Assembly (NCBI GenBank): GCA_013398955.1 | Contig: VWPU01008494.1 | Location: 62,001 to 126,000, forward strand | Source: Callaeas wilsoni | Lineage: Eukaryota; Chordata; Aves; Passeriformes; Callaeidae | DNA: 64,000 bases | Direction of reading: 5' to 3' | Shown here: positions 62,600 through 64,000 of the stretch, piece by piece | Numbering within the stretch: position 1 is the first letter of the stretch | How the letters are laid out: each line of letters starts with the position of its first letter | Made by a program: the position numbers and the translations under genes | The notes under the pieces: model-generated | The model's input: only the letters and a program-made list of their open reading frames with translations | The model's database searches: none | What the model was told of the DNA's origin: nothing

Positions 62600-62730
62600 C
62601 CATGGGGAGGTAGCAATCAGCTGCCTGGACACGATCCCGAGTAACGTGTTTTAGGGGACTGCACTTGAGCAGGGATGTTGGACTAGATGAACCCCAGTGG
62701 TCCCTCCCAACCTTAACCATTCTGTGATAA
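62600..62730 (+). mobile_element. CR1 LINE 3' end, short copy
   Basis: CTGCCTGGACACGATCCCGA, GAGTAACGTGTTTTAGGGGA, CTTGAGCAGGGATGTTGGAC, TAGATGAACCCCAGTGGTCC, CTCCCAACCTTAACC and ATTCTGTGATAA follow one of the common avian CR1 3' ends. The copy is heavily 5'-truncated. Confidence 0.9.
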
Positions 62731-64000
62731 CTTTAAATGTGCCAGAAATAACTTCTAATAAATCAACTTAATTTTTCATTCATAATTGCTCTAAAATATC
62801 TTTATTTATGATAAAAATGACTGAGCTCTTGTCAGTCCAGAATGAGACTTAATTACATTTGAGCTGAAATGGAGATATGAATTATTTAGAGAGAATGACA
62901 CTGAAAATAGGAGGCCCATTAATTACTGATACACTACACCTTGAAGATGATGGATTTGTGAGTCCTTCTTTTTTCTTTGAAGGGGTCTGAATTCATTGTC
63001 TACAGGACCCCTAGGAAGCACAGAAAATACAACACACATTGTAAAACACTCTCTGAGGAATAAATTCCACAAAGGTTCCACCCTTGTTTCATTTATGGAC
63101 CATCTAATGAATGAGACAAGAAAAGATTTTTTCTCATTTATCTTCAGTCACTGAAAGCAGTCATGGAGTTTAGCTCAGTAATCTAATTATAATGCTGGAT
63201 TGGAAGTGGTAGAAGGTACTTTTGGATTCAGAAGAGAAGTTTTAGATTTTTTTATCTGCCACTTATACAAAATCTGGCTAGATATTCAAAATTTTGAAAA
63301 TTCTTCTGAAAAATGTTAATCAATTCTTGTATAGTTTATTTCTTTTTATTTCTTTTATTTTTTTTCTCTCCATTTTCCCAACATTTGGTCTAGTGTTTGA
63401 ATTCGATCATTTCAAAGTACAATAAAAAAAAATATTTTGAAAGTGATAGGGCATTTTGAAAAGTTTTACTGAAAAGGTTTTTCTCCTCAACTTTTCATAA
63501 GTTAAAATTCAATAAGCCTGACCCGTTCCCTTCCTTCAACTCAAATTTTGGCAACCTGGCAATTTTTTTTTTTTTAAGTGAAACAATTCCCATGACACTG
63601 TATGTGGTACAAAAAATCAGTATTTTCCACTGAAGATATTTTTTTCTAACTACACAGACTGGAATGATTGGTTTTTGCAGTGTCCAAGGAAATAGATTGA
63701 GAAAAATGAGAGCTGTGCTTGGGAAAAATGAAGTCAACTAAGAAGAGGCTGCAAAGCCATAGATATCAGTCCAATAGTGTAACAGATGTCCTTCAACACC
63801 TTCAGCTGCTTTGCACAATACTTAAATTACCTGAACAAGAGGTACAGAGAGAAATTACAGTGACAACAACCCAGTACTTGAGCCAAAGTGGAAAACTAAC
63901 TAAAAAACTAGAGGGCTCTCAGGCAAGATAAGAATACAGAAATCATTGGCATAAAGCAACAGAATAAACCACAGGAAACCTGCTGGAAACTCTACTTTCA
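62731..64000. other. AT-rich non-coding stretch to the window end
   Basis: 62740-62960 is repeat-free and has CTTAATTACA at about 62848 and CATTAATTACTGAT at about 62917, so it may be a conserved block. Poly-T and poly-A runs lie at 63355-63365 and 63562-63575. A 70-codon frame at 63719-63931 is not recognised. Confidence 0.5.

Noticed and set aside
1..64000. Search for operons, CRISPR arrays, tRNA or rRNA genes and phage or plasmid modules
   Set aside because: None of their signatures was seen. The CR1 tails and overall composition point to vertebrate nuclear DNA.

Overview
The window reads as non-coding DNA from a bird genome, most likely a songbird. It is AT-rich with dispersed short repeats. 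Several copies of the 3' end of CR1, the dominant avian LINE, are present, and one sequence resembles a passerine endogenous-retrovirus LTR lying on the minus strand. The bird assignment rests on the CR1 tails. The songbird assignment rests on my memory of that LTR family and is weaker.

I found no protein-coding gene, rRNA, tRNA or CRISPR array that I can defend. All open frames are short. The longest is 173 codons at 15908-16429. None shows a recognisable domain, and many are by-products of simple repeats. The window is best described as intergenic or deep-intronic sequence. Small exons of a spliced gene cannot be excluded by eye.

Layout. 1-95 holds a 32-bp tandem repeat cut by the window edge. 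96-14274 is mostly unique sequence with eroded CR1 pieces (926-985, 5650-5715) and a MIR-like SINE remnant (9068-9195). 14275-14510 is an old reverse-oriented CR1. 14511-28079 contains the longest open frame, a polypurine tract (19433-19587), a clear CR1 tail (20583-20785) and two dinucleotide repeats. 28080-28570 is the LTR. 28571-52667 is largely unique. It includes regulatory-looking stretches (34150-34410, 36440-36780, 45930-46290), an exact-looking 51-bp duplication (37661-37711 and 42344-42394), a telomere-like scrap (40446-40467) and a possible MIR remnant. 52668-64000 has a CA repeat, a 30-bp minisatellite joined to an LTR-like end (57300-57630), two more CR1 tails (58196-58468, 62600-62730) and an isolated CpG-dense patch (61887-62149).

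No genes were found that work together, and I saw no sign of a new biological system. The observations most worth checking are the CpG-dense patch, the paired 51-bp duplication, the two short-period tandem repeats and the candidate conserved non-coding blocks.
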